NCBI GenBank assembly: GCA_001795245.1
Contig: MGOD01000112.1
Span: 1 to 9,588 of the forward strand
Direction: 5' to 3'
Source of the DNA: Chloroflexi bacterium RBG_16_70_13
Lineage (GTDB): Bacteria > Chloroflexota > Limnocylindria > Limnocylindrales > CSP1-4
Length of the DNA stretch: 9,588 nucleotides
Below the pieces are notes generated by a model that was given only the letters and a program-made list of their open reading frames with translations, did not search any database and was not told the DNA's origin. Both the position numbers and the translations under genes were made by a program. This document shows, in pieces, positions 1 through 6,262 of the stretch; the stretch's first letter is position 1, and every line of letters starts with the position of its first letter.

Positions 1-391
1 CCTGGCCGACGTCGAGCGCCTCGCGGACCGGGTCGCGATCCTGCACGGCGGTCGGATCGTCGAGGAGGGCACGCCCGGCGAGGGCGCCGCGGGCGCGCTG
101 CCGCGCCTCCGGTTCCGGCTCGCCAGGGCGCTCGCGCCGAGCGAGCTCGGGGACCTGTCGCTGTCGCTCGCCGCGGTGGCCGCCACGGCGAGGCCGGTCG
201 CGGAACCTGGCGACGGGACTGGCTCATACCGCGTCGACGGGGCGTCGCCGGGTCCGGATCTCGTGGCCGCGCTCGCGACCTGGTGTGCCCGCGCCGGGGT
301 CCAGCTCGTCGAGCTCCGGGCGGCGGCGGCGACCCTCGAGGAACGGTACCTGGAGCTGACCGGGGACCGCGACGTCGAGGCCGTCGCGTGA
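1..391 (+). CDS. ABC transporter ATP-binding protein, C-terminal part (5' end outside window)
   Basis: Only the last 129 codons are present, read from base 2 to the TGA at 389-391. The visible N-terminus has the stretch that follows the H-loop in ABC-2 exporter ATPases (ADVERLADRVAILHGGRIVEEGTP), where relatives usually read DEAERLADRVAI. After it comes a roughly 100-residue accessory domain. That domain ends in LEERYLELTG, matching the LEdvFlxLTG ending of DrrA/CcmA-like ATPases. Walker A, signature and Walker B would lie upstream of base 1 and cannot be checked. The stop overlaps the start of the following permease by 4 nt, so the two very probably form one exporter, with this protein as the cytoplasmic ATP-hydrolysing subunit. 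The exported substrate is unknown. The family call is firm, although the fragment lacks the catalytic motifs. Confidence 0.87.
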   Translation, partial: LADVERLADRVAILHGGRIVEEGTPGEGAAGALPRLRFRLARALAPSELGDLSLSLAAVAATARPVAEPGDGTGSYRVDGASPGPDLVAALATWCARAGVQLVELRAAAATLEERYLELTGDRDVEAVA

Positions 392-1137
392 GCCGGCCGG
401 CGGCACCGCTGCGTGCGGTCGCAGCCCTCGCCGGCCACGAGCTGCGGCTCACGGCCCAGCGCGGCGAGAACGTCCTGGTGACCATCGTGATCCCGGCCGG
501 GATCCTCGTGTTCTTCGCAACCGTCGGGGCGGTCCCGGGGATCGCCGGGCGACCGGTCGACTTCCTGGTCCCCGGCACGCTCGCCCTCGCCGTCATCGCC
601 AGCGGCCTCGTCAGCCTCGGGATCGTGACGGCCTTCGAGCGGAGCTACGGGGTCCTGAAGCGCCTCGGCGGAGCCCCGCTTCCCGGCTGGGGCCTCGTCG
701 CCGCCAAGGTCGTCGCCGTGCTCGCGCTCGAGCTCCTCCAGGTCGCCGTCCTCCTCGCCGTTGCGGCGGCCCTCCTCGAATGGCGACCCGCGGCGACCTC
801 CTCGATTCTGCTCTTCGCGGCGGCTATCACGGGCGGCACCGTCGTCTTCGCCGGCCTCGGCCTCCTGCTTGCCGGCACCCTCCGTGCCGAGGCGACCCTG
901 GCGCTCGCCAACGGGCTGTTCTTCGCCTGCCTCGTCGTCGGCGGCGTCGTCCTCCCGGTCGACCGCCTGCCGGGACCGGTCGAGGCGATCGCCCGGGCAC
1001 TTCCGGCGAGCGCGCTCTCCGACCTCTTCCGGGCGGCCCTCGGGACGCCGATCGACGTCCTCGGGCCGGTCGTGGTGCTGGTGGCCTGGGGCCTCGGCGC
1101 CGCGGTCCTGGCGGTCCGGACGTTCCGCTGGGAGTAG
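388..1137 (+). CDS. ABC-2 type transporter permease
   Basis: This is a 249-residue integral membrane subunit, probably the channel of the exporter whose ATPase ends at 391. I chose the GTG at 388 because it overlaps the upstream stop in a GTGA arrangement; an in-frame ATG at 283 would bury 100 nt in the preceding gene. Six hydrophobic segments are visible at about residues 29-49, 59-83, 103-131, 138-164, 172-192 and 224-244. The loop after the second helix (ERSYGVLKRLGGAPLP, 84-99) is the typical ABC-2 element, usually written as E+E+GTL+RL.atPlp. The length fits ABC-2 permeases of 240-270 residues. Specificity cannot be read from the sequence. The next gene pair is a second ABC-2 system, so the two may have arisen by duplication or serve related efflux roles (inference). 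Confidence 0.9.
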   Translation: MSRPAAPLRAVAALAGHELRLTAQRGENVLVTIVIPAGILVFFATVGAVPGIAGRPVDFLVPGTLALAVIASGLVSLGIVTAFERSYGVLKRLGGAPLPGWGLVAAKVVAVLALELLQVAVLLAVAAALLEWRPAATSSILLFAAAITGGTVVFAGLGLLLAGTLRAEATLALANGLFFACLVVGGVVLPVDRLPGPVEAIARALPASALSDLFRAALGTPIDVLGPVVVLVAWGLGAAVLAVRTFRWE

Positions 1138-1175
1138 CGCCGGCGTCCGGGAGGCGTCGAGATCGGGCCGCCTCG

Positions 1176-1181
1176 TATACT
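1176..1181 (+). promoter_or_regulatory. Possible -10 element ahead of the drrA-like gene
   Basis: TATACT stands out in the GC-rich 94-bp gap between the first permease and the drrA-like gene. It lies about 50 nt before that start codon. No good -35 hexamer lies 16-18 nt upstream, so this is tentative. Read-through from the upstream pair is also possible. Confidence 0.35.
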
Positions 1182-1231
1182 CCGGGCTCCCGCCCCTCCA
1201 CTCTTCCCTGCCCCCGCGGCCCGGAGGTTCC

Positions 1232-2221
1232 ATGCGCGCGATCACGGCCGAGGGCCTGGTCAAGGTCTATCGAACTCGCAGCTCGGAGGTCCGCGCCCTC
1301 GACGGCGTCGACCTCGAGGTCGAGCAGGGCACCGTCGTCGGGCTCCTCGGCCCGAATGGCGCGGGCAAGACCACGGCGGTCAGGATCCTCGCCACCCTGC
1401 TTCGGCCGGACGCCGGTCGGGCGACAGTGGCGGGCTTCGACGTCGTCCGCCAGGCCCAGGAGGTCCGCTCGGTCATCGGCCTTTCCGGCCAGTACGCGGC
1501 CGTCGACGAGAACCTGACCGGCCGCGAGAACCTCTGGATGTTCGGGCGGCTCTACCAGCTGCCGTCGGGCGAGTCGACCCGCCGGGCCGGGGAGCTCCTG
1601 GAGCAGTTCGACCTCACCGACGCCGGCGACCGGGTCGTCAAGACCTATTCGGGCGGCATGCGCCGCCGCCTCGACCTCGCCAGCGCCCTCATCGGTCGGC
1701 CGCGCCTGCTCTTCCTCGACGAGCCCACGACCGGGCTCGATCCGCGGAGCCGGCTCGGCATGTGGGACGTCATCCGAAGCCTCGTCCGGGAGGGCGTCAC
1801 CCTGCTCCTCACGACGCAGTACCTCGAGGAGGCCGACGAGCTCGCCGATTCGATCGCCGTCATCGACCACGGCCGGATCATTGCCCGGGGTACTGCCGAC
1901 GAACTGAAGTCGCAGGTCGGGGGCGAACGAATCGAGGTCGTCGTCCATGACCGGGCCGACCTCCCGCGAGCCGAGGAGGTCCTGGCCCGAGACGGCTCCG
2001 GTCAGTGGACCCTCGACGAGCACACCCGCAAGCTGACCGTCCCCGCGACCGGCGGCACGGCGAAGCTCGTAGAGATCGTCCGCGACCTTGACCTCGCGGG
2101 GGTCGTCATCGACGACATCTCCCTCCGGCGGCCGACGCTCGATGACGTCTTCCTGACGCTCACCGGGCACGGCGCCGAGGACGATGCGCGGGAGACCGCG
2201 GGGCCGGGGGCCGCGGCATGA
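1232..2221 (+). CDS. DrrA-family ABC exporter ATP-binding protein
   Basis: A complete 329-residue ATPase, the usual length for daunorubicin-resistance (DrrA)-type subunits. The ATG at 1232 follows a GGAGG ribosome site (1223-1227) at 4-nt spacing. Visible motifs are Walker A GPNGAGKTT (40-48), Q-loop Q87, signature YSGGM (139-143), Walker B LLFLDEP (159-165) and D-loop GLDP (168-171). The switch position, normally His, is Gln196 in LLTTQYLEEAD, which is characteristic of DrrA-like proteins. A C-terminal accessory domain follows (about 225-315), ending RRPTLDDVFLTLTGH, a DrrA hallmark. The product should hydrolyse ATP at the inner membrane face to drive export by the permease encoded next, whose start overlaps this stop by 4 nt (ATGA). 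The family includes antibiotic, lipid and other efflux systems, and the substrate here is unknown. Confidence 0.95.
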   Translation: MRAITAEGLVKVYRTRSSEVRALDGVDLEVEQGTVVGLLGPNGAGKTTAVRILATLLRPDAGRATVAGFDVVRQAQEVRSVIGLSGQYAAVDENLTGRENLWMFGRLYQLPSGESTRRAGELLEQFDLTDAGDRVVKTYSGGMRRRLDLASALIGRPRLLFLDEPTTGLDPRSRLGMWDVIRSLVREGVTLLLTTQYLEEADELADSIAVIDHGRIIARGTADELKSQVGGERIEVVVHDRADLPRAEEVLARDGSGQWTLDEHTRKLTVPATGGTAKLVEIVRDLDLAGVVIDDISLRRPTLDDVFLTLTGHGAEDDARETAGPGAAA

Positions 2222-3006
2222 ACCGGATCCTGGCCGACACGCTCATCGTCACCTGGCGGAACCTGAAGCGGATCCCGCGGATCCCGGAGCTCGCGATCTT
2301 CGCGATCCTCCAGTCGATCATGTTCGTGGTGCTCTTCGCGTTCGTCTTCGGCGGCGCGATCCCCCTGCCGGGTGGCGGCAGCTATCGCGAGTACCTCATG
2401 CCCGGGATCTTCGCCCAGACGATCGTCTTCGCCGCGGCGACGACGGCGATCGGCATGGCCGACGACATCCACAAGGGCCTTCTCGACCGGTTCCGGTCGC
2501 TGCCGATGGCGCGGACTGCGGTCCTCAGTGGCCGGATGGCGTCCGACGTCGTCTACAACGCCGGCATCCTCGTCGTCCTCATGGTCTCCGGCTTCGTCGT
2601 CGGCTGGAAGCTCAACACGGGCATCCCGGAGTTGCTCGCTGGCATCGCGCTCCTCCTCCTGTTTGCGTTCGCGATGTCCTCGATCGGGGTCTTGCTCGGG
2701 CTCGGCGTGCCAAGCGTCGAGGTCGCCCAGCAGGTGGGGTTCACGGTCCTCTTCCCGATCACGTTCATCTCGAACGTCTTCGTCCCGCCGTCGACCCTGC
2801 CGGACTGGCTGCAGCCGATCGCCGAGTGGAACCCGACGAGCACGCTGACCGCAGCCACTCGTGAGCTGTGGGGCAACCCAAATCCGTTTGTCGGGACCGG
2901 CCTGCCGGCCGAGGAGCCGGTCCTCGTCACGATCGTCTGGGCCATCGTGATCATTGCCATCACCCTGCCCCTCGGGGTCCGCCGCTACCGGAACATGAGC
3001 CGCTAG
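2218..3006 (+). CDS. DrrB-family ABC-2 transporter permease
   Basis: A 262-residue membrane subunit starting at the ATG that overlaps the drrA-like stop (ATGA), so translation is probably coupled. Six hydrophobic segments are visible at about 26-46, 62-80, 113-133, 138-161, 171-190 and 234-254. Family landmarks are the loop DDIHKGLLDRFRSLPMART (82-100), corresponding to the E..+G+.dRfrslPm element of DrrB proteins. Another is NPTSTLTAATREL (205-217) before the last helix, near the usual WNP(xS) region. The N-terminus carries a basic segment (residues 14-21) ahead of helix 1, as expected for cytosolic placement. It should form the transmembrane path for the DrrA-like ATPase. No plus-strand intrinsic terminator follows; the hairpin at 3084-3113 has its U-tract on the other strand. 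The substrate is unknown. Confidence 0.94.
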   Translation: MNRILADTLIVTWRNLKRIPRIPELAIFAILQSIMFVVLFAFVFGGAIPLPGGGSYREYLMPGIFAQTIVFAAATTAIGMADDIHKGLLDRFRSLPMARTAVLSGRMASDVVYNAGILVVLMVSGFVVGWKLNTGIPELLAGIALLLLFAFAMSSIGVLLGLGVPSVEVAQQVGFTVLFPITFISNVFVPPSTLPDWLQPIAEWNPTSTLTAATRELWGNPNPFVGTGLPAEEPVLVTIVWAIVIIAITLPLGVRRYRNMSR

Positions 3007-3077
3007 GCTCCCATTCCCCGGCCCGGCGAGTGCCCGGATCGGCTCCCACGCGCCGTCTCGGCGGACGCTTCCGTCGG

Positions 3078-3113
3078 AAAAGGAGAACCCCGGCTGGTCG
3101 GGGCCGGGGTTCT
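3078..3113 (-). terminator. Intrinsic terminator of the tRNA-fMet transcript
   Basis: A perfect 10-bp inverted repeat, AGAACCCCGG (3084-3093) and CCGGGGTTCT (3104-3113), flanks a 10-nt loop. On the minus strand the stem is followed by CC and then TTTT (3081-3078). It starts 16 nt beyond the encoded CCA end of the tRNA, as expected for a single-tRNA transcript. No T-run follows on the plus strand, so it does not obviously serve the drrAB-like operon. Confidence 0.75.
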
Positions 3114-3129
3114 GCGGTGGATGCGGTGT

Positions 3130-3204
3130 TGGTTGCGGGGAAGGGATTCGAACCCTTGACCTTCGGGTTATGAGCCCGACGAGCTGCCGCTGCTCCACCC
3201 CGCG
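3130..3204 (-). tRNA. Initiator tRNA-fMet (anticodon CAT)
   Basis: Read on the minus strand this is a complete 75-nt cloverleaf including the encoded CCA (3132-3130). The acceptor arm is CGCGGGG with 3' strand CCCCGCA, leaving a C1:A72 mismatch, the bacterial initiator signature. The anticodon stem TCGGG/CCCGA contains the three G:C pairs (GGG/CCC) typical of initiators, around loop CTCATAA with the anticodon at 3172-3170. The T arm is AAGGG-TTCGAAT-CCCTT. The D arm is GAGC-AGCGGCA-GCTC, with a short 7-nt loop that keeps G18G19. Elongator tRNA-Met and the tRNA-Ile2 precursor are excluded by the unpaired position 1:72 and the GGG/CCC stem. The gene stands alone between two transporter genes, with its own promoter (3212-3240) and terminator (3078-3113). 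Confidence 0.97.
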
Positions 3205-3211
3205 ACCTCGC

Positions 3212-3240
3212 ATTGTAGCCGGCTGCCGTCGAACTGTCAC
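3212..3240 (-). promoter_or_regulatory. Promoter of the tRNA-fMet gene
   Basis: On the minus strand GTGACA (3240-3235) and TACAAT (3217-3212) are separated by 17 nt, each matching the sigma-70/SigA consensus at five of six positions. The -10 ends only 7 nt before tRNA nucleotide 1, so the predicted start point lies 1-3 nt from the mature 5' end and the precursor leader would be very short. Confidence 0.75.
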
Positions 3241-3290
3241 GGGGCGATCAGCGGCGTCATCTCGACCGCGACCGTCGACGTTGGCCCGCC

Positions 3291-4622
3291 TCAGCTCACG
3301 GCGGCCGGCTCGCCGACCGGATCGCGTTCCGGAGCCGCCGTCATCAGGGCCCGGCCGGCCACGATGATCGTGACGACCAGCAGAACCGACGCCACCGCCG
3401 CACCCAGGAAGAACGGCGCGGACAGGTCGGTCGCCGCGAGAACCCCGGCAAGGACCGAGGCCACGATCGTGCCGATCGTGCCGGCCGCGCCGACGATGCC
3501 CTGGGCGGTCGAGGATCGACCCGCCGGCGTTCCTCGGGCGATGACGAGGTAGGTGGCCGGCCCGAGGAACGAGAAGCCGACCGCTTCGAGGGCGACCATC
3601 GCCACGTACAGGCTCGGCTCGCTGACGAACGGATAGCTGGCCATCATCGCGACCATGACGACGATCCCGAAGACGATGAACGGGAAGGGCCCGCGTCGAT
3701 CGACAACGCGGCCGCCGTACGGCGACAGCAGGATGGTCACGAGACCGAAGATCGCGAACGTCAAGCCGACGAGCTCGACGCTGCCGCCTCGATCGACGAC
3801 GAAGAGGGCCCAGATCGTCTCGTACAGCCCGCCCCCGAAATAGCCGGCGAGATTGACGAGGATGGCCGCGGCGATGAAGCGGTTCCGGAGCGACGTCGGG
3901 CTCCAGGCGCCACGGGGCCGCTCCTCGCGGCTGCCCGCCATCTCGGGCGGGAACTCGGCCAGGGCCGACCCCGGGGCGCCCTGCCGCTCGCGACGCGGCC
4001 CCTCGAGGCCCGTCCGCGGCTGCTCTCTGACTCGCAGTCCGACCGCCACCGCGGCCAGGACGGTCGTGAGGGCCGAGAGCAGGAGGACGAAGCTGAACGA
4101 GCCGACGATCGAGGTCCCGATCCCGCCGATTGCCGGGCCGAACAGGATGCCGCCCATCTGGGCCGAGCTGTACAGGCCGAAGACCTCGCCCCGGCGGCCC
4201 TCCGGGGCGGCGTCGTTGAGGTAGCCGCGCGCCGCAGGGTCGTAGATCGCCGTGCCCAGGCCCGAGGCCGCGCGGAGGACGACGAAGGCGATCGGCGAGG
4301 CCCACAGGACCATCGCCCCGACCGACGCGGCGGCGACGAGGAGCCCGACGACCATGAGCGGCACCCGGGCCGTGCGGTCGGCGAGGTAGCCGAAGACCGG
4401 TTCGGTGAACAGCCTGGCCGCGGGCCAGGCGGCGATGACGACGCCGAGGTAGGCGATGTCGACGCCATGCTCGGTGAAGTAGAGCGGCATCACCGGCAGG
4501 AGCGCTCCGAATCCGGTCCAGAGGATGAACTCGGCCGCCAGGAGCGGCAGGACGCCGCCCCAGCGGGTGATCCAGGCCGTGAGCCGGCCGAGGCCAGCGG
4601 AGATCAGGTGGCCGAGGGACAT
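3291..4622 (-). CDS. Major facilitator superfamily transporter, probable efflux pump
   Basis: A 443-residue 12-helix MFS protein. The start is placed at the ATG at 4622; the frame stays open upstream but would run into the divergent gene. Motif A-like GYLADRTARVPLM (78-90) lies in the loop between helices 2 and 3, with a second copy GGRVVDRRGPFP (303-314) in the C-terminal half. GGILFGPAIGG (157-167) in helix 5 resembles motif C, the antiporter signature of drug:H+ exporters. The halves are joined by a charged loop at about 199-245. Efflux by proton antiport is therefore more likely than uptake, but the substrate is unknown. No Shine-Dalgarno precedes the ATG; a TACGAT element 8 nt upstream suggests a nearly leaderless mRNA. 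The gene ends 86 nt upstream of the tRNA on the same strand. Confidence 0.92.
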   Translation of the reverse strand: MSLGHLISAGLGRLTAWITRWGGVLPLLAAEFILWTGFGALLPVMPLYFTEHGVDIAYLGVVIAAWPAARLFTEPVFGYLADRTARVPLMVVGLLVAAASVGAMVLWASPIAFVVLRAASGLGTAIYDPAARGYLNDAAPEGRRGEVFGLYSSAQMGGILFGPAIGGIGTSIVGSFSFVLLLSALTTVLAAVAVGLRVREQPRTGLEGPRRERQGAPGSALAEFPPEMAGSREERPRGAWSPTSLRNRFIAAAILVNLAGYFGGGLYETIWALFVVDRGGSVELVGLTFAIFGLVTILLSPYGGRVVDRRGPFPFIVFGIVVMVAMMASYPFVSEPSLYVAMVALEAVGFSFLGPATYLVIARGTPAGRSSTAQGIVGAAGTIGTIVASVLAGVLAATDLSAPFFLGAAVASVLLVVTIIVAGRALMTAAPERDPVGEPAAVS

Positions 4623-4630
4623 GGGTCCGC

Positions 4631-4636
4631 ATCGTA
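4631..4636 (-). promoter_or_regulatory. Putative -10 element of the MFS gene
   Basis: On the minus strand TACGAT ends 8 nt before the MFS ATG. It sits in a block (CCGGCTACGATG) that matches the tRNA promoter block (CCGGCTACAATG) at all but one base. No -35 hexamer is recognisable. If real, the transcript would begin 2-3 nt before the ATG. Confidence 0.4.
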
Positions 4637-4649
4637 GCCGGTGGCCGCG

Positions 4650-4655
4650 TACCAT
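4650..4655 (+). promoter_or_regulatory. Putative -10 element of the small membrane protein gene
   Basis: TACCAT ends exactly 7 nt before the ATG at 4663, the spacing known for leaderless mRNAs in several bacterial phyla. There is no Shine-Dalgarno sequence and no clear -35 hexamer. The element lies 14 bp from the divergent MFS element. Confidence 0.35.
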
Positions 4656-4662
4656 CGGCCCG

Positions 4663-5046
4663 ATGTCCCCCACCACGGTCCTGCTCCTCGGGCTCGTCGC
4701 GCTCCTCGTTCTCATTCCCACCCGGCGGCTCATGATCGCCGGTTGGTCTCGCGAGTCGCTGGCCGCGTACTTCGTCGGGGTCTGGGTCCTCGGGGCCGCG
4801 GTCGCCGTGATGCGCGCCCCGGCGGCGTTCCTCGTCCCCATCCTCATCGTCGCCTACCTCGCGCCGTTCGTGACGCTCCGCGACGGCATCGATCGGCTCC
4901 TCGGGCGGCCACGAGGGCCCGGCCGCGATGCGGTCGACAGCTCGGTCGACAGCTCGGTCGACGGCTCGGTCGACGGCTCGGTCGATGGCCCAGACCAGCC
5001 CCGGCCAATGAAGGACGTCACGCCGCCGGAACAGCGGGACCGGTGA
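4663..5046 (+). CDS. Small three-helix membrane protein with a repetitive acidic tail
   Basis: A 127-residue protein I do not recognise as a named family. Three hydrophobic stretches at about residues 4-19, 33-50 and 54-71 suggest three membrane helices. The loop RRLMIAGWSRES (21-32) separates the first two. A hydrophilic C-terminal tail of about 55 residues follows, rich in Arg and Pro and then in Asp, Ser and Gly. Residues 91-110 are tandem four-residue units of the VDSS/VDGS type, encoded by a 12-bp DNA repeat. The ATG at 4663 is preferred because the open frame upstream overlaps the divergent MFS gene and this start has a TACCAT element 7 nt before it. The stop overlaps the next gene's GTG by 4 nt, so the two proteins are probably made together. 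Function is unknown; it may be a membrane partner of the S51 hydrolase (inference). Confidence 0.75.
   Translation: MSPTTVLLLGLVALLVLIPTRRLMIAGWSRESLAAYFVGVWVLGAAVAVMRAPAAFLVPILIVAYLAPFVTLRDGIDRLLGRPRGPGRDAVDSSVDSSVDGSVDGSVDGPDQPRPMKDVTPPEQRDR
4931..4990 (+). repeat. 12-bp tandem repeat inside the small membrane protein gene
   Basis: Five head-to-tail 12-bp units starting at 4931, 4943, 4955, 4967 and 4979. The first two read CGGTCGACAGCT, the next two CGGTCGACGGCT, and the last is the degenerate CGGTCGATGGCC. Unit length is a multiple of three, so gain or loss keeps the frame and changes the tail by four residues. Confidence 0.9.
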
Positions 5047-5798
5047 TCGGGCCGCTCGCCCTCCACGGCGGCGGCGAGTTCCTGGCCGGCGACGAGCCGT
5101 TCCTGCGCCGCTTGCTCGAGCTCGCGACGGTCGCGGCCAACAGGCACTCCGGGGCCGCGCGCGACGCTGCGGCGGGCACGCCCACGGTCCGGGTCGAGCT
5201 GCTCACGACGGCCGTCGCACGCCACCGCCCGGAGGCCGCCTTCGCGGCGGGATCCTCGGCCTTGCAGCAAGTCGCCGCCGGCCCCGACGCGCGACCGATC
5301 GACGTCCGACATGCCAGGGTCGTCGACGCCGCGTCCGCCGCCGATCCGGACGTCGTGGACCGCCTCGCGCGCGCCGATCTCGTCTACCTTCCCGGCGGCG
5401 ATCCGGACGCCGTCGTCAAGATCCTCGCCGGCACGCCGGCCTGGCGGAGCGTCGAGGCCGCACGGGCCGGCGGTGCCGTCGTGGCCGGGGCCAGCGCCGG
5501 GGCGATGGCCCTTGGCGAGCGGACGTGGACCCGCGACGGCTATGTCGCCGGGTTCGGCTGGGCCGGCCGGCTCGTGGTCGTCCCGCATGCCAGCGCCGAG
5601 CGGATGGCTCCGATGCGTCGTGTCGTGGACGCCCTCCCAGGCGGCGCTGACCTCTCGGTCCTTGGTCTCCCTGAGCGCACCGGCGTCATCGGTGGTCCCG
5701 GGGCATGGACCGTCGTCGGCGCCGCCGGGGCCTGGTGGTGGCCACCGCACGCGGCGGCGCCTCGCGCAGTGCCGCTTGGTTCCCCGATCCGCGACTGA
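5043..5798 (+). CDS. Peptidase S51 / type 1 glutamine amidotransferase-like hydrolase
   Basis: A 251-residue cytoplasmic protein of the fold shared by dipeptidase E and cyanophycinase. The GTG at 5043 is chosen because it overlaps the upstream TGA (GTGA) and the conserved fold begins at once (PLALHGGGEF, 4-13). VYLPGGDPD (114-122) is the loop before the nucleophile region. GASAGAM (149-155) is the nucleophile elbow with the probable catalytic Ser151. His182 in VVVPHAS is the probable base, and Glu211 in GLPERTG may belong to the active site. No signal peptide is seen. S51 enzymes are serine hydrolases cleaving Asp-containing dipeptides or beta-Asp-Arg bonds, but many relatives have no known substrate. 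Cyanophycinase activity is not claimed because no cyanophycin synthetase is in the window. Overlap with the membrane protein gene implies coupled expression. Confidence 0.88.
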   Translation: MIGPLALHGGGEFLAGDEPFLRRLLELATVAANRHSGAARDAAAGTPTVRVELLTTAVARHRPEAAFAAGSSALQQVAAGPDARPIDVRHARVVDAASAADPDVVDRLARADLVYLPGGDPDAVVKILAGTPAWRSVEAARAGGAVVAGASAGAMALGERTWTRDGYVAGFGWAGRLVVVPHASAERMAPMRRVVDALPGGADLSVLGLPERTGVIGGPGAWTVVGAAGAWWWPPHAAAPRAVPLGSPIRD

Positions 5799-6150
5799 TC
5801 CGTCCGACCGCCCCACGGCGTTCGCTGCCGATTCCAGTGGAGATGACGCCGGGTCGGGCCCGTGAGCGCCGTTAGGCACGGAGTGCCGCGGTGCGACCAG
5901 GCCCGCGCCACCGTCGATCGGCTCTGGCGGCCACAGGTCCCGGCCCACGGTCGTTCAGGCCGGAATCGGGCTAGGTCCAGGCTCACCCGCCTCCGCGTTG
6001 GGTCAGGGGTCACAGTCGCCCGGCGACCCGGCGGACGGATCCGGCGCCACGCCGGACGAGATGTCATTGCCGGCCCCGATTGCCACGACGGGTTGGCTGG
6101 CGCCATCGGCGATCGGTGCCGGTCGGAACGGGCGCCGTTCCAGTGGCGCG

Positions 6151-6185
6151 GAAGAAGAGCGGGACCGCGTGGCGCGGTCCCGCTC
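6151..6185 (-). terminator. Strong hairpin, probable terminator of the sugar importer operon
   Basis: A perfect 13-bp stem, GAGCGGGACCGCG (6157-6169) and CGCGGTCCCGCTC (6173-6185), closes a 3-nt loop. On the minus strand it is followed by TTCTTCC (6156-6150), a modest U-rich tract. No T-run follows on the plus strand. It lies about 165 nt past the substrate-binding protein stop, so it may be a distal or backup terminator. Confidence 0.55.
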
Positions 6186-6262
6186 GTATGCGAGGATGTG
6201 GTGGGTTCTCAAGACCGCAGGAGCAGTGCCTTGCCAAGCCGGCTCACGCGATCTCTCGGCCC

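Noticed and set aside
827..2170. Long minus-strand open frame opposite the drrA-like gene
   Set aside because: The plus strand encodes a fully motif-bearing ATPase here; the antisense frame has no recognisable domain.
3084..3113. Terminator for the plus-strand drrAB-like operon
   Set aside because: The stem is followed on the plus strand by GCGGTGG with no T-run; the T-run is on the minus strand.
2868..3173. Plus-strand open frame ending in AGKGFEPLTFGL
   Set aside because: The ending is the well-known false translation across a tRNA gene read antisense, and the rest shadows the end of the drrB-like gene.
2002..4632. Very long minus-strand open frame of 876 codons
   Set aside because: It spans the drrB-like gene antisense, the tRNA and the MFS gene out of frame. 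Its composition is Arg/Asp/Gly-rich shadow coding, as expected at this GC level.
4623..4847. Upstream extension of the MFS gene by 75 codons
   Set aside because: It would overlap the divergent membrane protein gene by almost 190 bp and adds a basic segment unlike an MFS N-terminus.
4931..4990. CRISPR-like array
   Set aside because: The units are 12 bp, contiguous without spacers, and lie in a coding frame.
5043..5798. Naming the S51 gene cyanophycinase
   Set aside because: The nucleophile elbow fits the whole S51 family; no cyanophycin synthetase or other nitrogen-storage gene is visible to support that substrate.
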